Assembly: GCA_035772785.1 (NCBI GenBank)
Contig: JAOCPU010000052.1
Span: 186,001-250,000 of the forward strand
Length of the DNA: 64,000 nucleotides
Origin: Phlebiopsis flavidoalba
Lineage: Eukaryota > Basidiomycota > Agaricomycetes > Polyporales > Phanerochaetaceae
Direction of reading: 5' to 3'
This document shows, piece after piece, positions 1-9,696 of this stretch. The number at the start of each line of letters is the position of its first letter. Position 1 is the first letter of the stretch. Below the pieces are notes generated by a model. The model had not been told where the DNA came from and did not search any database. It saw only the letters and a program-made list of their open reading frames with translations. The translations under genes and the position numbers were made by a program.

Positions 1-22
1 ATGTCACAAGTGTGTCACTGAA

Positions 23-131
23 GCACGAGCGCAATAGCAAAAAGAAGAAGCTCTGCGACGTCTTGAGCAGCAAGAGCTGATTGAGGTGCAGAGGCTCAAA
101 GTAGAAAGGGTGTTTGCTCACCTGTGGCTCG
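23..131 (+). pseudogene. coiled-coil gene fragment, one in-frame stop
   Basis: One forward frame gives a charged heptad-like helix (ALRRLEQQELIEVQRLKVER) that ends in WLE directly before a GTACGT splice donor at about 132. A TAG at 35-37 sits where the surrounding Q-rich sequence suggests a CAG. The exon appears to belong to an older gene whose next intron received the 183-567 transposon, and the exon at 660-905 may be its continuation. The family is not recognised. What is seen is coding bias plus a donor site; that it joins the downstream exon is inference. Confidence 0.4.
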
Positions 132-182
132 AGGTACGTTACATGATGTAAGCATGCTTATATCATCTCTAATGCCTTTCCG

Positions 183-567
183 CACTGGGTGGGGAGATCG
201 TTTTGGAAGTGACAGAAACGTGTGAAAAAATGCATGCCGAGGGTAAATTTCTGTGCAGTTTTTTGACGGATAAGAAACTTGATGGGGAATTCTGATTTCG
301 CTCTAAATTCATAGTGCGGGTCAAAACGTAATCAAAACCGGCAATATTATTACCGATCTTCCACGTTTCTTCGCGTTTTGCCCGCCAAATGGCCAAAAAA
401 CGGTTGTTGATTCCTTTCACGTTTCTGCGAATGAGCAAAATCTGACCAAGAATTTGAAAACTAATAATATTTCTTCCATGCGGGAAAAGGTTATCGAAAT
501 ATACCTTTGAGTTACGTTTTTGACCAACAGAAACTACAGCCTCCGAAAACCGATCCCCCACCCAGTG
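183..567. mobile_element. 385-bp MITE with CACTGGGTGGGG inverted ends
   Basis: The left end CACTGGGTGGGGAGATCGTT (183-202) is mirrored by a right end whose reverse complement is CACTGGGTGGGGGATCGGTT. The element is flanked on both sides by CCG (180-182 and 568-570), a plausible 3-bp target duplication. CACT(A/G) ends with a 3-bp duplication are typical of the CACTA (EnSpm/CMC) superfamily. It has no transposase; a 130-codon open frame on the minus strand fills the interior but shows no recognisable domain and is probably incidental. It appears to lie in an intron of the flanking gene. Confidence 0.75.
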
Positions 568-659
568 CCGCTAGGACGAAATGGATTCAATCCAGACGGA
601 AGTTACGGAAGGATTTAGGTGGCCCTATCTCACCTTTAGCCATACTGTTTTAGCAGACA

Positions 660-905
660 TTGGTCTTCGTTCAGATACTGCCCTTGGGAAGAGAGCCCGA
701 GGGAGCACCTCCAGTACGCTTTAAGATCTTTAACAAGGCGGAGAAAAGCTGGTACAATGTCAAAGAAGGCTACCAGCTTTTAGTCCAATCCCAAGAGCAT
801 GTCTACATTGCGGCTGCTGGCGTTGTGAAGATGCAGAACTTCGATTCCCAACTCAAGCTTGACGCTGAGATGGGCATGCTCAATCATCTTCGTCAGAACC
901 TACCC
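660..905 (+). CDS. exon of hypothetical protein
   Basis: An open forward frame of about 80 codons has good coding texture, with motifs VRFKIFNKAEKSWYNVKEGY near its start and LKLDAEMGMLNHLR near its end. It begins after a likely acceptor (TTTTAGCAG near 650) and loses coding character after about 905, where frames shift and Cys/His-rich low-quality sequence begins. The family is not recognised. It may be the downstream exon of the coiled-coil fragment at 23-131, with the MITE sitting in the intron between them. No start codon is assigned because the 5' end is probably a splice site. Confidence 0.4.
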
Positions 906-1513
906 GCGCAGTGGTGCAGCCATTCGGCAACAAGAGAACCCACCTCATGGACCATTGTGTGATACATCATGCGTGGCCGATAACCAGCCGGTGCAATACA
1001 AAGTGCATGGCCCCTGGCTACGGTCAGTGCGCGATACATTGCGCACAACTACCAGCATGCCTGGCGGCATTCCGGCACCCTTCCTTATATGGCTGCCTTT
1101 CACCATCCGCCTGCCTTTTGGTTTGCGTCTGCTTACTAAGCATGTCTACCCCCCGAAACGGGTGGTACAGGGCAGTATCAGCATTGTCGGCCCACGTGGC
1201 ATCTCCAATGCGGCGAAAATCCTATATGGACCTTTATTCCCACGCCCTGGTAGCCTGTCCGCCGTGCTTATATTACGCGCCTTCCCCCCACCGCTTTCGC
1301 GTGCGGTTCAATTCCACAGCCGTTCTCTTTCTAATCTAGTGTAGAGCTGAAGCATGGCATATATTTGTCCTCATATTTACATATAATAGCATGTCTTTGT
1401 GATGGCAGGTCATGGCATAGAGGGAAATGCGCGACGGTGCGCTGTTCACGTACGGTCCTGCTGGCAATCCCACCGCGCGTATTGTGTTGTTGTGCAGCGC
1501 GCAAATGGATGGC
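906..1513. other. no supported gene
   Basis: Several overlapping frames are open for 100-160 codons but none has a recognisable domain or consistent codon texture. A 20-bp imperfect palindrome, GTGCGCGATACATTGCGCAC, lies at 1027-1046 and recurs near 15567. Confidence 0.5.
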
Positions 1514-4357
1514 CTAAAGGGGCCGCGTTAGCATTAATGGCGTCGGGTCCGCTTCGCGGAGGGGCCAGACGAAACTGCAAGGCGGCGGCCGGTTTTTTGC
1601 GCTTCGCCGATCCTCCGCGGCGGTTGCTTTGCTCGCGCGGTGCTGTCGCGACTGGTGGTGTGGCGCATTTAATACGAGTATATCAAGAGTCTCGAGGGTA
1701 CATACCTTGCTGTGGCACTCAGCCAGGGTCTCCTGTACCGCCCACTGCACGTCGAGCATGCTTTTCCCCCACTCCTCCGGCGCCGCGGTCAACAGCCCCG
1801 TGAGGCATCCGATGATCAGGACAAAGCCATTTTGGCCGGAATGGCGCATATCTGCCCAGGAGCCGCTGCCGCCGATAATCGGGTGGTCGTCGTCGTCACG
1901 TTCGCGCCAATCGGGGTTGCATTTGTTCCACCAGCTCGTAAACCGCGCCTGGAAAGTGTCCTTCAAGGCCGAGGGTACCGCAAAACGGCCACGTCGGCCT
2001 CGTGCGATCCACATCCCGATTTCCTCTGGGCGGTCGTCCAGCCAGCCAGCACGTTTTTCTAGGCCAGATGAGCGTGGTAGCATGGGACCAAGCAAGCACT
2101 GACGCACCTCATAACTGAAATCGAGGGCAACGCTCGAGCTCGACCCAAATCGTTCAGCAGCCTCACCCACATATCGTAGTGTTCCGATGGTACCTCCTCC
2201 TCCTTGAAGCGATTGTAGAGGACTGCGATCCATGCCGCACTCTTGGGCAGATCGTCGAGCGCGGAGATCTGCTCCGTAGCAGGCGACCTTGCCGATGCAG
2301 CACTAGGGCTGGAACCCTCACGAGAGGCGTTATTGGGCTGGGGATCCTCTGCGGCGGGGCTCGTCCGTACCGGGAGCGCTGGGGCTGGAAACAGGGGAGT
2401 TGGCGCGGTTGCTCTGTGATTGTGTGTGCGCGGCGCGGGGGACTTTCGAATAGGTGGTGCCGACGGCGTAGATTCAGGTGGAGGGGGAGAGCGACGACCT
2501 GACGCAGCTGCTTGAGGATCGTTACGCTGGTTGCCGTCTTGCTCCTGCTCTACGCCGTCCAACGTGGGTAGCTCGCGTTTGAGCTCCATGTCAACAGGCC
2601 CGGGGCTACATTGAGGTTCATCTTCTGGGTCGTTCCCAAGAGGCGGCGTGGTGGTATGTGCAGCTGGGGGAGGGGGATCAACGCGTGAGGCGTGCTGGTG
2701 CGCGACTGCGGGTGGAGGGAGGAGAGCCAGGCGTGGGAACCTCATGGTCGGAGGGCGCATAATCGTCGGCGTCGTTGGGCGCTTCGGCTTCCGCCTGCCC
2801 GAGTACGGTACCAGGCATTCCAGGAAAGGTAGGTAAGAGCGCTGATGTCTACGCCATTTAACTGAAGCAGCCTCAGAGGTAGAGGCCTCGTTGTTCACCT
2901 TCATCCACCCCACAATGTCGTTCGCCTTGATCTTACGCAGGATTTCTATCTCCTTCTTTCTGTCTGCAAGCGGCATTCGTTCCAGCAACTCCCGAAGATC
3001 GTTTCCCGCGCGGGCAGGAATAGCAAGGTCGGATGGCTTGAATGGTACGTCCTTCCCCTTCGGATTGTTTCTCCCAGCGGCCCTCCCTTGGCTGGATTGC
3101 GTGGCGGCGCCCTGTGCACGTCCTTGCTGCTTTCCCCTACTGCCGTTCCTGGCCATAGCCTCGGCATCGCCTTCGGTGTCTTCGGCTTCCCTCTACCCTG
3201 ACGGCCTCAGCGTCGTGAACACGATAGCGGACACCACTGGCCTCGCCATTCGGTTGAATTAGTCGCTGCAGGAGTCCATCCGGCTGTATGTAAGGTAAGC
3301 CTATGACATCGGGCGTACATCAATAAAAACACTCACGCTTCGTAGCCTGCAGGAACCGCGAAAAGCCTGGGAATATGTGCTGGGTGAAGAGGTCGCGGTC
3401 GAATTGATGAAACTTGCGAGGTGCGGGCTCAGACGTCTTTCCAAAAACTCACAGCGGTCAGCAGGTATTCCCCCGCCTCGTCCTCATCCGCCGGAGGCGA
3501 GCCACCGATCAACGTGAATGCTTCAAGCCTGGTGTATACTGCGTGAGCAGACGCATGAGAGGCTGCAAGACTGAGCAAAGGCAATCTCTCGCCCTGTTGA
3601 ACGGTAAGTAATTCGTTTTAGACCGCCTGAAAAAGTACTCACTCCGCCTGCGCCTCAGGTGTCGTTCCCGGCTCACCATCCTCCGCATCTTCGTACGCCG
3701 GCTACCTCCTTCTTGTACTGGGCCTCGGCCCGTTGCGCCCACTCTTCCTGGACGCTCGTTGGCTTCTCGGACAAGATGTCCTTCGCAATAGAAACGCGAA
3801 CGGCGATCCCCCCTTTCCCTCCAGCACGGACGTGCTCGTTGTAGGTCCCGGCCACGGCTTCTGGGTGTGCGGAGAGGTACGTCTGTGCGGCACTAGCTGG
3901 CCTTAGGACGTTTCCCTTGCGGTTTTGACGCAGCACCCCTTCAGCATTTCTTTTGTACGGGTTGGCGCCGTTTTGCCGACACACTCTTACCCTGTAAGTA
4001 TACCAGTATCTGACGAACTGACCAAGCAAAAACGTGAGTAATGTGCCACCACCTAGGCAATTGTACTTACGGCGTTTACGGTCCGCACAGTCGTCGTCTC
4101 GTCCATCTCCTCCTCCCAGTACGTGCTCATCTCCTCCGGCGTGAACCGCTCCCAAAGGCACCCATGACGACGTCATGCCAGAACTCGTTGAACGCCTTCT
4201 GTTTTCCTTCGCCCATCTGCTGAACTCGGTGTGGCGATAACGAAAGCCTTCCAGATACTCGGCGGGCGGACCCATGAAGCCTGGGAGCAGCACCCGACGG
4301 GTTGCCACGCGCCTCCTCGCGCTCCGCCTTCGACTTTGACTTACGCTTCGCAAACAC
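1514..4357 (-). pseudogene. conserved Agaricomycete protein of unknown function
   Basis: Reading leftward from about 4357, an Arg/Lys-rich start is followed by a 'GFMGPPAEYLEGF' segment and 'KQKAFNEFWHDV' (about 4290-4180). Next come an intron, 'LLGQFVRYWYTYRVRVCRQNG' and 'ILSEKPTSVQEEWAQRAEAQ' (4030-3690), then exons with 'EAFTLIGGSPPADEDEAGEYL' and 'FDRDLFTQHIFPGFSRFL' (3560-3350). A long Pro/Ser/Thr-rich linker (3000-2250) precedes the C-terminal 'RPEEIGMWIARGRRGR', 'WWNKCNPDWRE' and 'SGQNGFVLIIGCLT' motifs (2030-1790). This order matches a large family of Agaricomycete proteins of unknown function often found among transposons. Frame changes occur near 3680 and 3440, and a 49-nt GTGCGT..TAG intron is possible at 2107-2059. 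It is probably decayed, although sequencing errors cannot be excluded. Strand and family are fairly secure; the function is unknown. Confidence 0.6.
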
Positions 4358-4870
4358 TATATCTCTCTAATCCAAAACTAGAGGCTCTAACCCATTTGCC
4401 GCTTCGGCGCTGGCTCTGCGGATCTTCGGAGGCTGCGTGTTCGGACGGACTCAGGGCTGTTTAGCCGGCGGCGTCACGTTCGACGCGTCGTCGGCACGCT
4501 GAATGTCGCCGAGCGCGGAAGGTGGACCCACAGACGGCGTGGCGTGGGCATTGTCTGCAGGTATGTTCTGGTTCTCTATTAAAGGGTTTTGGCGAGGGCT
4601 CGACGCTCATGGTGTCTTCTCCGTAGGCGGCAATGTAGGGGCGATGGCGGTTGAAGACGGGAGGCGCAGGATGCGAGTCGTAACCAACGCGCCGATATAT
4701 CGCGCGCGGGACCCCTCTGCCCAGACATCGTTATCGAGCGCCCATCAACACGCGACGCTGCCGACGCGCCATGTAGGTCTGAAAAGTCCGACATTGGGGC
4801 CAAGCCCTCGGACTTTGAACCGGAGCTCGTTCGCGTACATAAGCCACGTCAGATAGGGTGACCAGCTAGG
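4358..4870. other. spacer, no supported gene
   Basis: This lies between the divergently oriented minus-strand gene ending its 5' side near 4357 and the plus-strand gene from 4871. Open frames exist on both strands but show no domain. It could hold the promoters of both genes; no clear TATA element was seen. Confidence 0.4.
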
Positions 4871-6155
4871 ATGCCCTACTCTCCCGACCGAAGTCACTTT
4901 CCTTCAACCCCCTCCATCTCGCCCCCACCCTCTGTCTCCCTACGTCCGACGCCTCGTCCCTCCTCTGCCCGCATGCAGCAGAGGATGCACGACGCACCGA
5001 CCGTCCTCCACGGCGACAGGTTCGTGGCCATCATTAATCTCTATCGACGCTATACTAATACTACAGCGCCGTAATCCGCGTCGTCGATAACGCACATCAG
5101 CACACCCGCCATCCCAGACCCTCCCCCTGTTCAAAACATGCCAGACGAGACTTCGACCTCACCCACGTCGAGTAAGCCGCCACGTCGTCACTGTCCAACA
5201 CCACTAACTCCTGTACACGAAACAGACAGACACCCTGCCGTCGCTCCAGACACTCCTCCGGACATGCCACCCCTCGAGCCTTTGCCTGCCGATGCTACCA
5301 TCACCGAGTTGACCACCAGAACTCCGAGTTGCTGGCCATGCTGCTGACCTTGAATTCTCGACTGACTGAGTTAGAACGAGGCAGCCCCGATGCCCGACAC
5401 TGCTGCTGACCATCCGGGTCCTTTTTTCGTCGTCTCGGCCGGTATCTCATGATCGGCGTGGTTACCAATCAGTCAGTCGCTATCTCTCACCGCGCACCCT
5501 TTGCTCACGTTGCGCATAGGAGTTCTCGCAACCGCGTACACGTCCGGCGTGTCGGGCAGCGCTCAACGCAAGCACGGTACGCGACAGCACGCATGGCGCC
5601 ATTGGCGAGAAAATGTTGCCTCGACGGCATCATTTCGGGGCTCGCTCTCGTCACGATCGATTTTTTCCGATCGTCGTGTCGAGGAGGTTGCAGCGCGCCC
5701 GCCTCGAAACCAGACGCTCGATCCAAGACCCGGCTGTCGACGCCGATACCCAGGTCTCGTCGCTCAGACGACGGCTGCCCCCTCAGAACAGATTGATGCC
5801 GCCGTGTCCTCTCACACCGCCACCCTGACCTCTCTTCGCCGAATGCTGCTCAGTCCATCTCCCAGGAAACCTCTTCCGGTGGGGCCGTCTCCACCAGCAC
5901 TGACGATGATGTGTTTGCGGAGCATGAACCCCCGGCGTGGGTTGTGATTCGCTGGGGCTCAAACCCGGCGTTTACTACCATCGGTGCGTGTCATGTTAAT
6001 CTATCAGATGCCCATCTCACTGCAATATCCAGGGCCAACTACATGCTAGCACCGTGGCCACCACAAGGACTACCTGGTCCTTCCCCGCTCCCCAGCTTGT
6101 GGTCGCCGCAGATCTGATGTTCCTCGAACATCTCCGCCAGCTGCGAGTCCGCCGA
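4871..6155 (+). pseudogene. RNase H1 N-terminal/viroplasmin-like domain protein relic
   Basis: A Pro/Ser-rich start (ATG 4871) leads through introns at about 5172-5225 (GTAAGC..ACAG), 5442-5519 (GTATCT..ATAG) and 5984-6032 (GTGCGT..CCAG). After a short helical segment (ELLAMLLTLNSRLTELE) the exon ends in PFFVVSAG and resumes with VGVLATAYTSGVSGSA. A second repeat reads AWVVI then, one frame over, GLKPGVYYH. Both fit the small 'YxVxxGxxxGVF...V.G.S.A' fold of RNase H1 N-terminal/caulimovirus-viroplasmin-like domains, which bind RNA-DNA hybrids or dsRNA in characterised proteins. No RNase H catalytic domain follows. Basidiomycetes carry many such stand-alone genes among repeats. Frameshifts near 5320 and 5960 suggest decay. 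The domain call is moderately confident; its role is unknown. Confidence 0.5.
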
Positions 6156-7383
6156 CTAGCGGTATGATTCGAGGTACGCCGTCTCATTGTTGTGAGCAGT
6201 ACATCCACCAGGCTAACCGGACTTGCAACAGAATTGTCTGGCCGACGGTGGGGTGTAGATAGTGTGTGCTTGTTTGTCGTCGCGCATGTTGCCAGGTCGT
6301 GCTGTGCTGTGCACGTACGCCCACATATATAAGGCGGCTCCTCTCTTTATCGCCTCCGCTATCACTCGCTATCGTGTCGCTGTTGTGCCCTGTTGTCTCT
6401 CTGCTGTGCTGATGTCGCGCCCTTTCGCTATCAAATCCATATGCCTATGTTCCTCCCTGCCACATGTGTCGCGTTGGACCCGGCACCCTGGTACCGCGGC
6501 GTGGACCCGGCCACCTCTGTATGCCCACAACGTAGCACAACATCCCATGCGCTGACCCTCTCACAAGCGCTTAGCGTGCATTCACGCGTCCTCCAGAGCA
6601 GACGTGCATACCCATGCAGCGCTCACCGGAGGGGAGCTAGCTGTGCCCGAACGCAGGCGATCTGAGGTCTACACGGCGTAACGACGCCATGACGAGAATT
6701 CACCACTAGTGCCGCCACACACCGATTGTCCGCTCTCTGACTTGAAATTGAGCGGTAAAAGTGAATGTAGGGATATGTTAAACTGTCGGCTACCGTGAAC
6801 GTATTTATGCAACGTCGCGCACAGATCGCGTGAGGAACGTAGTGTGCGAAACCTTGTGCTCATGGCGGTGAGTATTGAAGCTCCTCTGCACTCAGACAGA
6901 TATCATAGCCTCATTGAGTGAGGTGTGGTGGGTAGCGAAGTAAAGGCTGAGCTGCAGCAGGTACAGCTCCGTCGACTGACCAACGTTGGAACGGCACCCT
7001 TTGGAATGAGATCTGGTTAGAGGGGATGCAAAGTCCGATGGGAAATGTAATTGCAATGAACGTATTTGCGGCTCGTAACGGATGCTAAATAGCATCAAGC
7101 AAGTCAGAGTGTTTACCTCCGACGTCCAACTTCATGGTACGTACAGTTACCTATGACGCGTGTTGCGTCATTACACCAGAATCGTGTGAGAAAACAAGGA
7201 TCGAACAAGGCGTGATGTTTCAGGTAACTTGTATCTGGTCGGCTGGTTCATGTTTGGCACTCGTTAGCATTCACTTCAGCTAGAAGTTACACACAACCTT
7301 TTTCGTAAGTTCGTCGCGCATCGGATCCTGGCAAGACTCAATGTTCATGGGGACCACCGCTCATAACAATACGTCAACTAACA
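6156..7383. other. no supported gene
   Basis: A TATATAAGG box at about 6335-6343 is followed by pyrimidine-rich sequence, as in a fungal core promoter. The following open frames (6393-6665) show no domain and stop quickly. From about 6870 stops are dense on both strands. Nothing else was recognised. Confidence 0.45.
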
Positions 7384-7665
7384 TCAACCTGTAACTGAAT
7401 GGTTCGCCTTGTGTTCGGTACTCTCACCCACCTTTCCACGGCGGTTCCGTTCTGGCACACAGGCTTCTTCGTACGCGAACAAGTACTCGTTGCCACCTGA
7501 CTTCATATTATCACCAAAGCAAATTACCATGAACGGCATTTGCAGTGTAACAGAAAGTCCGGCCATCGTTTGTGTAAGAAAAGTGAAAGTGAGTGTGGTG
7601 CGCTCCCCACTCAGGGCACGCGCCGCAATGCGTGGCGGGATAGCGAGTTCTACAACACTCTGCAT
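7384..7665 (-). CDS. hypothetical protein exon
   Basis: A 93-codon minus-strand frame starts MQSVVELAIPPRIAARALSG and contains FAYEEACVPERNRRGK just before a GTGGGTGAG donor-like site and a TTACAG acceptor-like site near the left end. It therefore may be an exon of a small spliced gene whose upstream part could be the frame at 7833-8117. Composition looks protein-like rather than random. No domain, signal peptide or homologue is recognised. It stands between regions with no clear gene. Whether it is a real gene or a chance frame is open. Confidence 0.25.
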   Translation of the reverse strand: MQSVVELAIPPRIAARALSGERTTLTFTFLTQTMAGLSVTLQMPFMVICFGDNMKSGGNEYLFAYEEACVPERNRRGKVGESTEHKANHSVTG

Positions 7666-7832
7666 TGCTGCAGTAGCTGCGAAGCACTTAGAGGTCCGAC
7701 AGCAAAACCACCTAGTGTGATTGAGTTTACCACAGTAAATTCACACTTACAAACACTCACAACGCTTCCAAAGGCTCAAATGTCGCGTGTGCAATGTCAA
7801 CGCTGCACGAGTTCACGTCAAGTTCACGACGC

Positions 7833-8117
7833 TCAATTCAAGGAGGAGAGAGGAGAAGGGGAGCCGTTCTGCGGATTGACCACACCTTGCCCATCCACAA
7901 GTAGCCTTGAAGCCCCCGAGTAATATAGATAGAAACCACTCACGGGATAGTTTATGAGAATAACAGAAGCAATCTTAGATGGGGGTTTTGAGAGCAAGTG
8001 TCTCGTACGGGACAATGCGAGAAGCATTGTACGGTAGCGTTTCGCACGAGTGAGGGAAGAGCAGGGTTTGGCTCCAAGGGAGATGCTGTTGTGGCTTGAG
8101 GCTTGCTCACTCAACAT
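7833..8117 (-). CDS. hypothetical protein, weakly supported
   Basis: A 94-codon minus-strand frame (MLSEQASSHNSISLGAKPCS...) contains the stretch SGASRLLVDGQGVVNPQNGS and ends near a possible junction with the downstream exon at 7384-7665. A GTGAGTGG donor-like sequence lies inside it (about 7945), so the real exon may be shorter. No family is recognised. Stops in the other five frames nearby leave this as the only protein-like reading here, but that is weak evidence. Confidence 0.2.
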   Translation of the reverse strand: MLSEQASSHNSISLGAKPCSSLTRAKRYRTMLLALSRTRHLLSKPPSKIASVILINYPVSGFYLYYSGASRLLVDGQGVVNPQNGSPSPLSSLN

Positions 8118-9696
8118 CCAGAAAGTTGTGGTTCTCTGGTGTTACGATATGTGAAAAGACAGTGCGCGCTGGAGCCTTTCCCAAATCCTAATGACTCTAA
8201 AGCACTTCTACAAATTATTTTTACCGACCCCATAGTGCGCCGTACAATGGTGTAGTCCTTCGTCAACATCATTGAGCACCGCAAGCGCATCGGTCAATCC
8301 TGTGTGCGAGACAATCGCGCAACAGCACGCTTGTAACCGACGCTCGGCAACTAAGACGAGTATCTCCAATATTTTCTAGAAGGATATGTGTTCATTCTCC
8401 ACATAACCTGGTAAACTGTGCCTGATAAAAAAAACTAGACAAGAGAGCCTCAGTTTAATTGAACGCTGCGTGGGAATAAACCCGATGCATACCTTTTTTA
8501 TGGTATGCCGACGCAGCCCCGACGCCCGACAATTCCAACCCTTTTAGGTAAAGCCGCTGCAACTGGCAATCAGCTTCTACGTCTCACGGTGGCCTTACGC
8601 GGGGGACCGAAACGAACTCGTCGTTCCTCTCTTTCACCGCTCGACTCTCTCCTAAACCACTCCATGTAGCCCCAGTCCGGTCTGCTAAGTCAGGACCTCC
8701 CATTTCCCCCTCGTCATCCAACCATTCTTAACACAGTTGGGGCGAGGGGAAATGTGCCTGCAGAGAAGTCTGTTTAATACGGAATGTACGTATGCCAGAA
8801 CTTTGCGCAGCGTCCCTCAGACCTCAGCATTACTATCTTATGTGATAAACTTCACTTTAGCGAGCGTGATAGCCTGAGGTACGTCGCAGCTATCTATCTC
8901 AAGTCTACGGTCCAACGTGGGGCAGCGTTACTCGGTTGTGCTATTACCTGCCCATTGTTCAATACTCACATCTATTCTGCTATTCTGCCAGTGCAAAGCG
9001 GATTTGCTTTTTTTGCACATGCGGATGCACTCGACGTCGCGCAGCGGAAGTAAATGTCGGACCATCTGTCAAGTATGTTTAACCCTAGGCTGGAGAAACT
9101 CACAGAGACCTGTAGCCCTGGTACATACAATGCCTACACAAACTTCTCAACGCGCTACTGATCCGCTGTAGCATCCAGTAATCAAGGCAACATGCGCTGC
9201 AGGGCGAGTGGGGTATGCGAAACGGCTACAAGCTTCGTAGTGAGATATACCCAAGACCTCGGGGGGGGGGCGGGGTGGCGCACTCGATCGTCCGGGGGCT
9301 CCATTTTATCCGACGCCAGTTTGTTGGCCGCACCAATATCTGAAATTTGAGTCCACGCATGGCCGCTGAGCCGCCTCGTCACACTTCACCAGCGACCTTT
9401 TCCTTTTCCTGCCAACTTGCGTAGCCCCTGGCGTAGGCTGCGGTCCCTCCTCCCTCCCTTATCCCCTTTTCCTCCTCCTGTATCCGTCCGCTTGGAATGT
9501 TCAGTTTCTCGATAACCACTAAAAAAAAAAAAACGACGGCGAAATAATAACGACTCCTTGACGGGTTTTCGCTCCGCCAGGATGATCTTCGTCCGACCAC
9601 AAGTCGTCCCGAAAAAATGGTTGCCCGGTTGACCGACATCTCTGAAGATGGCCAGTCGCGGTAAAAAAAAATACAAATGACTCGAGTGGAGGATGC
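8118..9696. other. no supported gene; short hairpin and poly-G run
   Basis: A small inverted repeat with GCATACC and GGTATGC arms lies at about 8488-8508. A G-run (GGGGGGGGGCGGGG) lies near 9260. Overlapping Lys/Arg/Glu-rich minus-strand frames at 9379-9956 are pyrimidine-tract shadows upstream of the KDZ gene. This stretch probably includes the 5' part and terminal region of the KDZ element that follows, but I could not find its inverted ends. Confidence 0.4.

Noticed and set aside
169..561. 130-codon minus-strand frame
   Set aside because: It lies inside the CACTG-ended MITE and matches its length; no domain and no sign of translation.
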